Shown here: positions 1 to 9,230 of the stretch, in pieces
Layout: each line of letters starts with the position of its first letter
Numbering within the stretch: the first letter of the stretch is position 1
Assembly: GCF_008312935.1 (NCBI RefSeq)
Contig: NZ_VSZO01000001.1
Span: 62,001-126,000, forward strand
Source: Roseiconus lacunae
GTDB lineage: Bacteria; Planctomycetota; Planctomycetia; Pirellulales; Pirellulaceae
Reading direction: 5' to 3'
Length of the DNA: 64,000 nt
The notes under the pieces: generated by a model
What the model was told of the DNA's origin: nothing
Database searches by the model: none
Seen by the model: the letters and a program-made list of their open reading frames with translations, nothing else
Position numbers and translations under genes: made by a program

Positions 1-2
1 AG

Positions 3-416
3 CCTAAAGGCGGCAATCGCCTGACAACGCTGAAGTATCGCTTGGTGATTTCCAATTTTCACGATCAAGCGGTTGACGTCCATTTGTTCGATCGCTTGCC
101 CATCAGTGACAGCGAAACCGCCATTGATCTGATCGCCGACGAAACGTCACTCGGCACGTTATCCGATGACGCGAAATACCTTCGATTGGTGCGGCCGACA
201 GGGATTCTTCGTTGGGATTTGCAAGTTCCCGCTAAGCGATTCGGTAGCGACGCCTACGACCACCATTATCAATTCACAATCGAAATGGACCGTACGAAGA
301 CGATCACAGGAACGGATTTGCAGCGGCAAATCAACCAGGACTTACAATTCCAGCGTTTCAACGGTGGGGGCATGGGGGGTGGGATGGGAGGCGCCGGTGG
401 CGGAGGTGCGCGATGA
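3..416 (+). CDS. C-terminal fragment of a DUF4139 (MuiA-like) protein, cut by the window edge
   Basis: The reading frame is open from the first bases of the window and stops at 414-416, so the start lies upstream. The visible part has the pattern of the end of a DUF4139 domain: a beta-rich stretch with VISNFHDQAVDV and FDRLPIS, then GILRWDLQVPA and a final strand ending in IEMDRTKTITG. DUF4139 proteins (mucoidy inhibitor MuiA-like) are of uncertain function and often exported. The last 20 or so residues are glycine/methionine-rich low-complexity sequence (GGGMGGGMGGAGGGG), a tail rather than part of the fold. The family call rests on the C-terminal third only. Confidence 0.6.
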   Translation, partial: PKGGNRLTTLKYRLVISNFHDQAVDVHLFDRLPISDSETAIDLIADETSLGTLSDDAKYLRLVRPTGILRWDLQVPAKRFGSDAYDHHYQFTIEMDRTKTITGTDLQRQINQDLQFQRFNGGGMGGGMGGAGGGGAR

Positions 417-669
417 CTGAGGGGCGATTCGGGAAAGCCGTCTAGAAAATTCCATCAGAATTTCATCGGCTTTCACGGCGGGTTACGTTGCCAGACGGCT
501 TCCTTGTTTCGCCGGAAGGTGGCTGAAATTCACATCCGGCAATTCGGTGGTTTGACCCCCTGTTGCCGAGGTGGCCGCATTGTGGTTAGAGCGGTTGACC
601 TGCTCCGGAGGGCTACTACGATTCGCGGCTAATCGATTAATCTTCAACCAGTTTCGCGACCCACCTCTA

Positions 670-2322
670 ATGCTGAATTTCTTTCGTCGGCAGACTGCCA
701 ACACTAAGGATGATGTTCTCTCTGGCTTGACCGTAGCCTTGGCGTTAGTGCCCGAAGCGGTCGCGTTTGCGTTTGTCGCCGGCGTGTCGCCGTTGATCGG
801 TCTTTACAGCGCCGTGTTTATCGGGTTGATCACCGCTGTCCTGGGTGGTCGTCCCGGGATGATCTCCGGAGCGACCGGGGCGATGGCAGTCGTCGTGGTT
901 GGCTTGGTCACGATTCACGGGATCGAGTACATGTTTCCTGCCGTGATTCTGTGCGGATTGATTCAGATCGCGATCGGATTTGCTCGGCTTGGAAAGCTGA
1001 TCCGCATGGTCCCGCACTCAGTCATGCTCGGCTTTGTCAATGGGTTGGCGATTGTGATTGGGATGGCTCAACTGGGCAGTTTCAAGATCCTTGATCTCGA
1101 CGCCGGGGAGATGGTTTATCTCAGCGGTATTCGCCTGTGGTTGATGCTTGGCCTGGTCGGATTGACGATGCTAATCATTGTCGGATTGCCGCGTTTCACC
1201 AAAGCTATTCCCGCGTCGTTAGCCGCGATCTTGGTCGTCACGATGATTTCAGTTGGAATCAATCGAAGCGGGCAAATCGCCGGCGACGGGATTTCTTCGA
1301 ACGCGATCGCTACCGTGGGTGACATGTTGGCAACGCATGCGACAGCGGCAACCGCCAGCGAACAACTCGCCAATGGCCAGGAGATCGTCCCCGTCGAGGC
1401 ATCGATCGGCGGTGGACTTCCGAAGCTGTTTTTCATGGAATACTTGGTTCCGGAGTTCAGCTTCGAAACCTTGAAGATCATCTTTCCGTTCGCCCTTACG
1501 CTTGCCGGTGTCGGGTTGATCGAATCACTGATGACGTTGACCTTGATTGACGAGATCACCGAAACGCGGGGACGCGGTAATCGCGAATGTGTCGGCCAGG
1601 GTGTCGCAAACTTGGTGTGTGGTTTGTTCGGCGGCATGGGTGGCTGCGCGATGATCGGTCAATCATTGATCAACGTGAATTCGGGAGGTCGGGGACGTTT
1701 AAGCGGCATCACGGCAGCTTGTTGTTTGATGCTGTTTATCTTGTTCGTCGCTCCGTGGATCGAAATGATCCCGATGGCAGCTCTTGTCGGAGTGATGTTC
1801 ATGGTCGTCATCGGGACGTTCGAGTGGGCCTCGATAAAGATGATCAGCCGGATTCCTCCCTCGGACTACTTTGTGATGGTCTTGGTCGCGGGCTACACCG
1901 TCGTCATGCACGACCTCGCGACCGCCGTCATCTTGGGTGTCGTCGTTTCGGCTTGCGTATTCGCTTGGAAACACGCGACTCACCTAGGTGCGGATACAAA
2001 AATTAACGAAGAGGGAAGCAAGGTCTATCAATTGCATGGCCCGCTTTTCTTTGCTTCGGCGTCTTCCTTCAAGGAACTCTTCGACGTTCAGAATGACCCC
2101 GAAGACGTTGTGATCGATTTCTATTACACCCGCGTCTACGACCAATCGGGAATGGAAGCGATTCGGACGTTGACGGAGAAATACCAAGCGGCAAACAAGC
2201 GTCTGCACCTGACACACCTCAGCGAAGAATGCCGTACACTGCTCGATCGGGCGGGTGAGCTGGTCGAAGTCAATCTCTCGGAAGACCCGCAGTATCACGT
2301 CGCAACCGATCGTTTGGCATAG
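670..2322 (+). CDS. SulP family inorganic anion transporter with C-terminal STAS domain
   Basis: This is an inner-membrane anion transporter of the SLC26/SulP family (sulfate, bicarbonate or a related anion; substrate not predictable). I start it at the ATG at 670, giving 550 aa, because [23 protein letters not shown] is the normal SulP beginning; the GTG at 571 would add 33 non-conserved residues. The N-terminal 430 residues hold the hydrophobic helices, with the SulP-typical [17 protein letters not shown] and GLYSA early in the protein. The last 110 or so residues form a soluble STAS domain ([16 protein letters not shown]...[15 protein letters not shown]). It lies just upstream of the convergent SDR gene and near the arsenic operon, but no shared promoter is visible. 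Confidence 0.9.
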   Translation: MLNFFRRQTANTKDDVLSGLTVALALVPEAVAFAFVAGVSPLIGLYSAVFIGLITAVLGGRPGMISGATGAMAVVVVGLVTIHGIEYMFPAVILCGLIQIAIGFARLGKLIRMVPHSVMLGFVNGLAIVIGMAQLGSFKILDLDAGEMVYLSGIRLWLMLGLVGLTMLIIVGLPRFTKAIPASLAAILVVTMISVGINRSGQIAGDGISSNAIATVGDMLATHATAATASEQLANGQEIVPVEASIGGGLPKLFFMEYLVPEFSFETLKIIFPFALTLAGVGLIESLMTLTLIDEITETRGRGNRECVGQGVANLVCGLFGGMGGCAMIGQSLINVNSGGRGRLSGITAACCLMLFILFVAPWIEMIPMAALVGVMFMVVIGTFEWASIKMISRIPPSDYFVMVLVAGYTVVMHDLATAVILGVVVSACVFAWKHATHLGADTKINEEGSKVYQLHGPLFFASASSFKELFDVQNDPEDVVIDFYYTRVYDQSGMEAIRTLTEKYQAANKRLHLTHLSEECRTLLDRAGELVEVNLSEDPQYHVATDRLA

Positions 2323-2331
2323 GGGCGAGTG

Positions 2332-3120
2332 TCAGATAATCGTTGGAACGATACCGCCATCGCTTCGTAGGGCGGCGCCGTTGATTGCCGATGCCAAAGG
2401 GCTGGCGACGAAGGCGACCAAGTTGGCGATTTCTTCCGGATTGATCAGCCGCTGGATCAAAGAGGTCGGGCGGTTTTCGGATACAAAGTTTTTCTCGGCT
2501 GATTCGAATGACTCGTCAGGATAGAGCCCCTTGACGAATTCTCGAACGCCGGGAGTGACGGTCGAACCCGGTAGGACCGAATTGACCGTGACTTTGGTTC
2601 CTTTGGTTAATTCCGCAAGACTGCGCGAAAGCGTGAGTTGAGCCGTCTTGGTCATCGCGTAATGCGCCATCTCTGGGGCCGGCAGCACACCCGATTCGCT
2701 GCTGATAAAAATGATGCGACCGCTGTTTTGGTCAAGCATTCGCTTGAGGTAGTGACGCGAGAGCCGGATTCCGCTCATCACGTTGACATCAAAGATTTCG
2801 CGCCACTGATCATCCGTGATGTCGAAGAAATCGACGGCCGCGAAGATTCCCAGGTTGTTCACCAAAATGTCCACCTCGGGGAATCGCTCGATGGTTTTCT
2901 CGATGCCTGCGACCGTCCCGTTATCGGCGGCCAGCCCCTGGAGTGTGGCGCCGGGGTTGTCCTCTAAAATCTCCTCGATCGCTCGATTCACCGAATCTTC
3001 GCTGCGTCCATTGATGACCGTAGTGGCTCCTTCCTGGGCCAAACGCGTCGCAATTGCCTTCCCGATTCCGCCACTTGATGCCGTCACCAGTGCCGTTTTT
3101 CCTTTGAGGTTCAATTCCAT
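2332..3120 (-). CDS. Short-chain dehydrogenase/reductase
   Basis: A cytosolic NAD(P)-dependent oxidoreductase of the classical SDR fold, 262 aa, about the normal family length. The cofactor motif is TASSGGIG near residues 13-20, the NNxG motif appears as NNLG (usually NNAG) near residues 88-91, and the catalytic Tyr154-x-x-x-Lys158 follows a serine-rich FISSESG strand. I chose the ATG at 3120 because GGAG sits about 8 bases upstream; the frame stays open to a start at 3366, but that adds 82 residues of unconserved sequence. The gene is convergent with the SulP gene, with a 9-base gap, and divergent from arsR, sharing a 285-base promoter region with it. Substrate unknown. Confidence 0.88.
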   Translation of the reverse strand: MELNLKGKTALVTASSGGIGKAIATRLAQEGATTVINGRSEDSVNRAIEEILEDNPGATLQGLAADNGTVAGIEKTIERFPEVDILVNNLGIFAAVDFFDITDDQWREIFDVNVMSGIRLSRHYLKRMLDQNSGRIIFISSESGVLPAPEMAHYAMTKTAQLTLSRSLAELTKGTKVTVNSVLPGSTVTPGVREFVKGLYPDESFESAEKNFVSENRPTSLIQRLINPEEIANLVAFVASPLASAINGAALRSDGGIVPTII

Positions 3121-3405
3121 CGTTTTCTCCGCTTGAGCTTGCTTGCTTGGTGTAGGGAACTTTCTTGATCGGTCAATGTCTGGTCTGATACCGCCGGGCC
3201 CGAGTGTTCTTTCAAGAATTCCAGCGATCTCGCCGCAGACGGTGAGCTTCGACCGATTGCCAAATGAATCTGGGATTGTTTTTTCCTTGACCGAAGCAGA
3301 AAACTGCTTTATTGTTGATCGTAGATTGACGATAAACATAGTGTTGGTCGATGATGTGTGTTGCACGGTGGCAAGCCGTACCGGCGATGATCAGGCAAAA
3401 GACAC
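3121..3405. promoter_or_regulatory. Divergent promoter region between the SDR gene and arsR
   Basis: This 285-base gap must carry the promoters of both the SDR gene (leftward) and arsR (rightward). Around 3313-3342 there are ATTGTTGATC and GATTGACGATA half-site-like words of the sort found in ArsR operators, but the symmetry is imperfect and I cannot define an operator with confidence. Confidence 0.3.
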
Positions 3406-3732
3406 GTGGCAAAAAAGAAAACGACGAAGAAGTGCGATCCGTCGCCGGCGAAGCTGACGCCGGATCCGGCAGCGGATCAATTAGCCAAACTGGCGTGGGC
3501 GATCGCCCATCCGGCCCGCGTTCAGATCGTACAACTCCTGTTGCGACGTGATGCGTGTGTATGTGGCGAAATTGTCAGTTCACTTCCACTTGCCCAATCG
3601 ACGGTATCCCAGCACCTCAAAATCTTGAAGGAATCGGGCTTAATTCAGGGCGAGGTCGATGGGCCGAAGGTTTGTTACTGTATCAACGAAGCTCAATTGA
3701 CCAAATTGAAAACTCTGGTCGGCAAGCTTTAG
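3406..3732 (+). CDS. arsR: ArsR/SmtB family metalloregulator
   Basis: A winged-helix repressor of 108 aa starting at GTG 3406. The alpha-3 As(III) site is visible as ACVCGE, with Cys51 and Cys53 equivalent to the paired cysteines of the ELCVC motif of arsenic-responsive ArsR. It is followed by the recognition helix (LPLAQSTVSQHLKILKESGLI) and a wing (GEVDGPKVCYCI) that contains two more cysteines. The N-terminal 20 residues are lysine- and proline-rich and probably disordered. It heads the arsD-arsA-arsC-like run and should repress it, releasing on arsenite binding. A 247-base gap separates it from arsD, so arsD may have its own promoter. Confidence 0.9.
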   Translation: MAKKKTTKKCDPSPAKLTPDPAADQLAKLAWAIAHPARVQIVQLLLRRDACVCGEIVSSLPLAQSTVSQHLKILKESGLIQGEVDGPKVCYCINEAQLTKLKTLVGKL

Positions 3733-3979
3733 TGTTGGTGGCGAGCACTTCGTTCCAGTTCGACGTTAAGGTTAGCCACCATCCTGTTGTAGCAAGCGCG
3801 GCTGAGCAACGAGCGATCAATGATTGTCGCTCGGCGCTCCGAGCCGTTCGCGGTTTCTTATCGCACTATCAGCTCGGAGAACTGAGCGACATTGTCATGT
3901 GGCCGATATTTTTCACCCCGTCCAATCGCGCATCGGCGATGGGCGATTATTTGATTCGAACTGAATGGAGAGTTGAACC
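3733..3979 (+). other. Gap between arsR and arsD with a small hairpin
   Basis: No gene is supported here. An imperfect inverted repeat GAGCGATCAAT...ATTGTCGCTC lies at about 3811-3832. GGAGAG sits 8-13 bases before the arsD ATG and is its likely ribosome binding site. Confidence 0.35.
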
Positions 3980-4348
3980 ATGAGTCATGTGCAGATTTAT
4001 GACCGAGCGATGTGCTGCAGTACCGGCGTCTGTGGACCTCAGGTCGATCCGGTATTACCAAAGTTCGCCGCCGACTTGGAGTGGCTTGAACGGGAAGGGC
4101 ATCAAGTTGATCGCTTCAATTTGGCGCAAGACGCGGCCCAATACGCAGCAAACTCGACGGTCCAAAAGATGCTCGAAGCGGAAGGGGTGGACTGCTTGCC
4201 TCTGATTTTTGTTGACGGCAAGGTTGTCAGTCGCAATGAGTACCCGACTCGTGAAAACCTTGCCCTTTGGACCGAGACGAAGCTCCCTGTGAAGAACATG
4301 CTTCCGATGGCCGACGGCGGATGCAGCGGCGGTTCGGGGTGCTGTTAG
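3980..4348 (+). CDS. arsD: Arsenite metallochaperone ArsD
   Basis: ArsD delivers As(III) or Sb(III) to the ArsA ATPase and is a weak repressor in some operons. This protein is 122 aa, like E. coli plasmid ArsD (120 aa). The metal site is intact: Cys12, Cys13 and Cys18 occur in MCCSTGVCG at the classical positions. A C-terminal CSGGSGCC (Cys115, Cys121, Cys122) resembles the extra vicinal cysteines of plasmid ArsD. The thioredoxin-like fold is suggested by LPLIFVDGKVVSRNEYPTRE. It starts at ATG 3980 after a good GGAGAG and lies 46 bases before arsA, consistent with co-transcription. Confidence 0.95.
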   Translation: MSHVQIYDRAMCCSTGVCGPQVDPVLPKFAADLEWLEREGHQVDRFNLAQDAAQYAANSTVQKMLEAEGVDCLPLIFVDGKVVSRNEYPTRENLALWTETKLPVKNMLPMADGGCSGGSGCC

Positions 4349-4394
4349 GGCGGGTCTTTGCCGCAAACGCTCGATATTTTTGAGAGAGAGACTC

Positions 4395-6218
4395 ATGCGA
4401 TTTCTTGAACATCCCACTCGGCATCTTTTTTTTACCGGCAAAGGTGGTGTCGGAAAGACCTCGATGTCGTGCGCCAGCGCCGTCTCGCTGGCGGATGCCG
4501 GTCGACGTGTCCTTTTGGTTTCCACCGATCCGGCATCGAATTTGGATGAAGTGCTGGGGACGACGCTTTCGGGCAAGCCCACGCCGGTCAGGGGTGTCGA
4601 TCATCTCTGGGCAATGAACATTGATCCGGAACAGGCCGCCGCCGATTACCGTGAACGGATGGTTGGACCTTACCGTGGCGTATTGCCGGAAGCTGCGATC
4701 GAGAACATGGAAGAACAGTTCTCGGGATCATGTACGCTGGAAATCGCAGCCTTCGACGAATTTGCAAAATTGCTCGGCGACGAAGCCACAACAAGTGATT
4801 TTGATCACATCGTTTTTGACACGGCTCCTACCGGTCACACCTTACGGCTTCTGACCCTGCCATCGGCTTGGTCTGGCTACATCGAATCGAATACCTCGGG
4901 GACGTCATGCATCGGCCCGTTGGCTGGCTTGCAAGAGCAGCAGCGGATCTATCAGGCCACCAAACAGCGACTCGGTGACGCCGCGGAAACCACCTTGGTC
5001 TTGGTCACGCGGCCAGAGCCATCGGCACTTCAAGAAGCCCAGCGCACCAGTGAGGAACTGCGTTCGCTGGGCGTCAATAACCAGCACTTGGTGATCAACG
5101 GAACCTTCAAGGCAACTGACCCCTCCGATCCGATTGCCATTGCGATGCAGCTCCGATGTGCTGAGGCGATCGACAACCTACCGAAAGGACTGGTTTCGCT
5201 TGAGCAAACGTCGGTGCGTTTGGCATCGGGGGGATTGATCGGAATCAATGCGCTGCGGCAGATTCGTGGTCTCGGTATCGATGCCGAGAACGACACCGCT
5301 CCTTCCGATGAAGTAAAGGTTTCGTCGGGACCAATGTTTTCGATGGATGGATTCACATCGCTCCGTTCCTTAGTAGACCAGTTTGCCGAGCAGAGGCATG
5401 GTGTGATCATGACCATGGGCAAAGGCGGGGTCGGGAAAACGAGCGTGGCCGCTGCGGTTGCGGTCGCCTTGGCCGAACGTGGGCTGAAGGTTCATCTGTC
5501 GACAACCGATCCGGCCGCCCATTTGCAGTCTGCCCTGGCAGACGAAGGCCTCGATGGCCTTTCGATCAGCCGGATCGATCCGGCGGAGGTCACCAACCGA
5601 TACCGTCGTGAAGTGATGCAAACCGCGGGAGCTGATTTGGACGAACAGGGCAAGGCGCTGCTGGACGAAGATTTGCGATCACCGTGCACCGAAGAGATTG
5701 CCGTTTTTCGGGCCTTTGCCGAATCGATCGCAGAAGGAAAAGACGGCATCGTGGTGCTCGATACCGCTCCGACCGGACACACCGTGCTCCTGCTTGATTC
5801 GGCCTTGGCTTATCACCGCGAAGTCACACGCCAGTCATCCCAGATGCCGGAGAGTGTCGAAGAGTTGTTGCCGCGGCTTCGTGATCCTGACTTCACTCGA
5901 ATCTTAGTGGTGACTCTGCCAGAGTCGACGCCGGTGCACGAAGCGGCATCGCTACAAAGAGACCTCAGACGCGCCGACATTGAACCATATGCATGGGTGA
6001 TCAATCAGTCGCTCAGTCCCCTCCCGCTTCGTGATCCGACGCTGGTGGGTCGTCAGCGTAACGAGCAGTCGTATCTTAATGAAGTTCGATCGTTGCATTC
6101 CAAACGAACGGTGTTGGTCCCTTGGCACCCTGTTCAGCCGACGGGGATCGCAGGGCTTCGTCGTTTCGTCGCTCAAGTGAAACTAAAACAGGAAGACACC
6201 ACTGTTTCAATCAGTTAA
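4395..6218 (+). CDS. arsA: Arsenite-stimulated ATPase ArsA (two-domain)
   Basis: ArsA is the cytosolic ATPase that energises ArsB- or Acr3-mediated arsenite export. This 607-aa protein has the expected two homologous halves. The first P-loop GKGGVGKT is at residues 15-22 and the second at 342-349; each half has the signal-transduction motif DTAPTGHT. The metalloid-site cysteines are conserved: Cys113 (SGSCTLE) and Cys172 (GTSCIG) fall at the same numbers as in the E. coli plasmid protein, and Cys431 (RSPCTEE) corresponds to Cys422. I start at ATG 4395, preceded by a purine-rich GAGAGAGA, rather than at TTG 4380. The pump it should serve is not in this window. Confidence 0.96.
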   Translation: MRFLEHPTRHLFFTGKGGVGKTSMSCASAVSLADAGRRVLLVSTDPASNLDEVLGTTLSGKPTPVRGVDHLWAMNIDPEQAAADYRERMVGPYRGVLPEAAIENMEEQFSGSCTLEIAAFDEFAKLLGDEATTSDFDHIVFDTAPTGHTLRLLTLPSAWSGYIESNTSGTSCIGPLAGLQEQQRIYQATKQRLGDAAETTLVLVTRPEPSALQEAQRTSEELRSLGVNNQHLVINGTFKATDPSDPIAIAMQLRCAEAIDNLPKGLVSLEQTSVRLASGGLIGINALRQIRGLGIDAENDTAPSDEVKVSSGPMFSMDGFTSLRSLVDQFAEQRHGVIMTMGKGGVGKTSVAAAVAVALAERGLKVHLSTTDPAAHLQSALADEGLDGLSISRIDPAEVTNRYRREVMQTAGADLDEQGKALLDEDLRSPCTEEIAVFRAFAESIAEGKDGIVVLDTAPTGHTVLLLDSALAYHREVTRQSSQMPESVEELLPRLRDPDFTRILVVTLPESTPVHEAASLQRDLRRADIEPYAWVINQSLSPLPLRDPTLVGRQRNEQSYLNEVRSLHSKRTVLVPWHPVQPTGIAGLRRFVAQVKLKQEDTTVSIS

Positions 6219-6258
6219 TGAGAGATCAGGGATTCATCTAAACCTTCAAGAATAAAAT

Positions 6259-6915
6259 ATGACTTTTGATTCGCTATCGACTCGTTCCAAGGTTCAGTGT
6301 TTCGAACCGATCATCCGATGGCTTCGTGACCGTGATATCGAACAGGGGCTAATCCCCGCATCACGCCGCGCGGAGCTTTCGCAACTTGCAGACTATGTTC
6401 GGCAGAGTCTCGATCGTTCGGGGACGGCAAAGCTAACTTTCGTTTGCACTCACAATTCTCGGCGTAGCCACTTATCGCAGATTTGGGCCAAGGTCGCCGC
6501 GGACGCGTGCGGCCTTGAAGGCGTAGAGACGTATTCGGGAGGCACCGAAGCAACCGCGATGAACTTGCGGGTCGTCGCTTCGTTGCGGCGATCGGGATTA
6601 CTGGTCGAAACAGACGAAGCGGAAGCTGAGAATCCCGTTTATCGGATACGGTACTCGGAACAGGCTGAGCCCATGGATTGTTTCTCCAAAGTTTACAGCG
6701 ATCCACCGAATCCGAGTACTGACTACGCGGCTATCATGACCTGTTCGAGCGCCGACGATGCATGCCCGATCGTTCCGGGGTGCGATTTGCGTTTGCCGAT
6801 CCGCTACGAAGATCCCAAAGTCGCCGACGACTCTGAACGGGAAGCAGAAGTCTACGATGACCGATCAAAACAAATTGGACGCGAGATGTTGGCGGTCATG
6901 ATGGCCGTCCGGTAA
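6259..6915 (+). CDS. ArsC-like arsenate reductase of the low-molecular-weight phosphatase fold
   Basis: A 218-aa protein with an intact Cx5R phosphatase loop, Cys63-T-H-N-S-R-Arg69, followed by S. A second cysteine pair, Cys162 and Cys169 in MTCSSADDACPIVPG, has the spacing of Cys82/Cys89 in thioredoxin-coupled ArsC (S. aureus pI258 type), where it forms the reductase relay. So arsenate-to-arsenite reduction is the best inference, supported by its place 40 bases after arsA. It differs from standard ArsC (about 130 aa) by a helical N-terminal extension of about 60 residues and an insertion before the second cysteine pair. A generic protein-tyrosine phosphatase role is the alternative. Confidence 0.75.
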   Translation: MTFDSLSTRSKVQCFEPIIRWLRDRDIEQGLIPASRRAELSQLADYVRQSLDRSGTAKLTFVCTHNSRRSHLSQIWAKVAADACGLEGVETYSGGTEATAMNLRVVASLRRSGLLVETDEAEAENPVYRIRYSEQAEPMDCFSKVYSDPPNPSTDYAAIMTCSSADDACPIVPGCDLRLPIRYEDPKVADDSEREAEVYDDRSKQIGREMLAVMMAVR

Positions 6916-7008
6916 CCCGTCCATGTGCCATGGTAAGTTGCTATATTGCTTTTCCGATCTTGTCATTCTCGGTGAAACAACTTACTCATGCCCTAGTGAT
7001 TCGTTCGC

Positions 7009-8133
7009 GTGACCGACGTCAATCCTTATGCGAATACGGTCGTCGAAGACGATGGGCCAACCGAACTGACGTTTGACTCGATCATCGAATTGGAAGACTA
7101 CCAAAGAATGCTCCGGCGCAGCCATCCAGAGCGAGCCTTGGTGATCGTTTTGATTTCGCTGCTCGGCTTTACCGCAATCGCTCCGCTCGTCTTGGTCGCT
7201 AGCATCTCGATTTGGCGACGAGATACCGAGATACTGCTGCCGGTCATCCTGTTTTCCCTCGTCTTCGGAGCAATCGCAGTCGCGGTCTACCGATATTTTT
7301 TTCACTCGGATCGTCGTGTCATGCGATCGATCGAAAAACACCCCGATCTACTCGGGATCGTCCGGGGACGTTTAACAGCCGCGGGGATGACGCTCGACGA
7401 CGGAGTGCGTCACCACTGGTTTTCACCACGGCAGTTGGTCACCGCGGTTATTTCACCGGCCGGAATTCGGATTCCATTAACCGATGATCCCTATCGTTTC
7501 CTCGCGATGACCGAACGGATTTTTGATCACTACAGCGTCAAGACTGCCAAAGGGTTGAGAGAGCGATGGTTCGAGTATGCTCGCGATCCATCCGATGATG
7601 TTCCATCGATGTGGGATGAAGTGAACCCGCCGCCCGGCGATGCGATTCACTTTCACGGTGCGGTCACCATGCAGCAGTCGACACGGACGCCAAGAACGCT
7701 CGTATTGCTAATTGCCAATTTAGTTGGCGCCGCGGCGTTGCTGAGTATCGCGGGAACAGACACGAGTTTCTTTAGTAGTTGGTCGGACTACTTTATGGTC
7801 GGGTACGGTGTTTTCGCATTATTTAATGGCATCCGATCCGCCTGGTTTTATTACAAAGGAACGCGTCAGCAAACATGGAATCAGCGCGGATGGACGAGCG
7901 GTGAAGAATTAGCGATCCAGTGGACCTCTGTCGGAATCCGGATTTCCCTGAGCGAAATCGAACGTGTCGAAATCCTTGACGAAGTCATCGTGCTATCTAG
8001 CCAAAGCGGTGGATCTTACTACCTCATGCGCATTCACTTCGAAAGCGAAGCCGATTGGGAGACGTTATGCAATCGTTGTCAAAAGCTTGCCTCTTCAATG
8101 TCTATTACACCGGCAATTCCATCAAGCGGCTAA
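7009..8133 (+). CDS. Unknown membrane protein with two YcxB-like halves
   Basis: A 374-aa inner-membrane protein starting at GTG 7009 (VTDVNPYANTVVED); the NPYA beginning is common in planctomycete membrane proteins. Hydrophobic helices come in two pairs, about residues 45-65 and 75-95, and about 225-245 and 260-280. Each pair is followed by a soluble segment; the second one (QWTSVGIRISLSEIERVEIL...YYLMRIHFESEADWETL) looks like the C-terminal domain of YcxB-like proteins. The internal symmetry suggests a duplication. Function unknown; the gene starts about 90 bases after the arsC-like gene and could be read through from it. Confidence 0.65.
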   Translation: MTDVNPYANTVVEDDGPTELTFDSIIELEDYQRMLRRSHPERALVIVLISLLGFTAIAPLVLVASISIWRRDTEILLPVILFSLVFGAIAVAVYRYFFHSDRRVMRSIEKHPDLLGIVRGRLTAAGMTLDDGVRHHWFSPRQLVTAVISPAGIRIPLTDDPYRFLAMTERIFDHYSVKTAKGLRERWFEYARDPSDDVPSMWDEVNPPPGDAIHFHGAVTMQQSTRTPRTLVLLIANLVGAAALLSIAGTDTSFFSSWSDYFMVGYGVFALFNGIRSAWFYYKGTRQQTWNQRGWTSGEELAIQWTSVGIRISLSEIERVEILDEVIVLSSQSGGSYYLMRIHFESEADWETLCNRCQKLASSMSITPAIPSSG

Positions 8134-8242
8134 AACCCGGACGTTTTTTTGCTATAGCTATAGTCGCCTTTTACGCCATGAAAGCCGCGGTGCGTGCCGC
8201 TACCCCCACAAACGTGAATCGAAGGGTCATGCGCGGCTTCAA
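8134..8242. other. Gap between convergent genes
   Basis: A short convergent gap. It holds a run of seven T followed by the perfect palindrome CTATAGCTATAG (about 8152-8163). No terminator of standard form can be defined. Confidence 0.3.
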
Positions 8243-9127
8243 TCAATGCGTCCCACCGCCATCGATCAAAAAAGTCTTCGAAAGCGAACTCGGAGGGACC
8301 CCGTAGACTCGCTTGAATGCGCGTGAAAACTGGAACGCGTCTGAGTATTGAAGCCGATCTGCTACGGCACTGACCTTTAATCCACGTTCAAGGATTAGCT
8401 CCGCCGCATAGTTCATCCGCAAACGCAATAGATAACGATAAGCGCCGGATCCTGCGAAGCGTTTGAACAGCCTCGAAAGATAGATCGGTGAAAACCCGAT
8501 CTCGGAGGCGACTTCTTCGACCGTCCGAAATTCAAGAAAATGTTCCTCGATCAGTCGCCGGGTCATCTCGAAAGTTTGGAAAGCTTCGGAGGATTCGCCG
8601 GCTCGCGAAGAAACCATCCGCTGCTGAATCTTTTGCAGGAAGACCCGTACGAGCATCTCGCAAATGGCGTGTGAGTGATCGGCGACATCACGCACTTCGC
8701 GGTCAATCAGGTTCCATAACTCGACAAGCTCGTGGGGACGTGCGACCGTGACCGGGCGACCGTTAAGCAAGCCCAGCCTCGCTAGCGAATCGGCCGCCTC
8801 TGTCCCCGCCAGGTCGAGGTAGTACTTCCGCATGTTGTCCGGCGGCAGATTAACAATTCGATGGGGGACGCCGGGACCATAAGCAAACAACGAACCGGTT
8901 GCCAAATCATGCTCCTTCCCTCCCATCGTCAACACGCCACGCCCCTCGCTGACCCACTCGACCACGTAATACGCAAAGTCGCTTCGTTCAACGACATAGT
9001 CGGGGTCCATCCGTTCGACCCCGCCGCATACCAGCGACAGCGGTTGCCCATCCTGCGGCTGCAGGTTCAGGTAAAAACGTCTCGCGTCATGGGTTTGACG
9101 AGAGACAAAATCGGGTTCAACGGTCAT
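8243..9127 (-). CDS. AraC family transcriptional regulator
   Basis: A 294-aa regulator with an N-terminal cupin-like sensor domain (about residues 40-130, with the beta-barrel segment VEWVSEGRGVLTMGGKEHDLATGSLFAYGPGVPHRI) and a C-terminal AraC/XylS domain (about 190-290). Both helix-turn-helix units are visible (RTVEEVASEIGFSPIYLSRLFKRFAG and LKVSAVADRLQYSDAFQFSRAFKRVYGVPPS). It is divergent from the sugar catabolism operon that begins at 9231, with about 100 bases between the starts, so it is very probably that operon's sugar-responsive activator. The inducer may be the sugar released by the GH29 enzyme; that is inference. Confidence 0.92.
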   Translation of the reverse strand: MTVEPDFVSRQTHDARRFYLNLQPQDGQPLSLVCGGVERMDPDYVVERSDFAYYVVEWVSEGRGVLTMGGKEHDLATGSLFAYGPGVPHRIVNLPPDNMRKYYLDLAGTEAADSLARLGLLNGRPVTVARPHELVELWNLIDREVRDVADHSHAICEMLVRVFLQKIQQRMVSSRAGESSEAFQTFEMTRRLIEEHFLEFRTVEEVASEIGFSPIYLSRLFKRFAGSGAYRYLLRLRMNYAAELILERGLKVSAVADRLQYSDAFQFSRAFKRVYGVPPSSLSKTFLIDGGGTH

Positions 9128-9230
9128 CGAATCAGGTTAAGAAAAGGCATGCGAAGTTCGGATTTGGCTATGGAGAGTCCGCGGCTGAAGGCCAAAATGA
9201 TACCCCAAAACCAATTAGGAGGCGAATTAC

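Noticed and set aside
3555-3983. A 142-codon frame spanning the end of arsR and the gap before arsD
   Set aside because: The first part is arsR in a wrong frame and the rest has no recognisable sequence.
8150-8165. CTATAGCTATAG palindrome after a T7 run as a terminator or regulatory site
   Set aside because: Too short and A/T-rich to form a stable stem; the T run precedes rather than follows it on the plus strand. Listed only as content of the gap.
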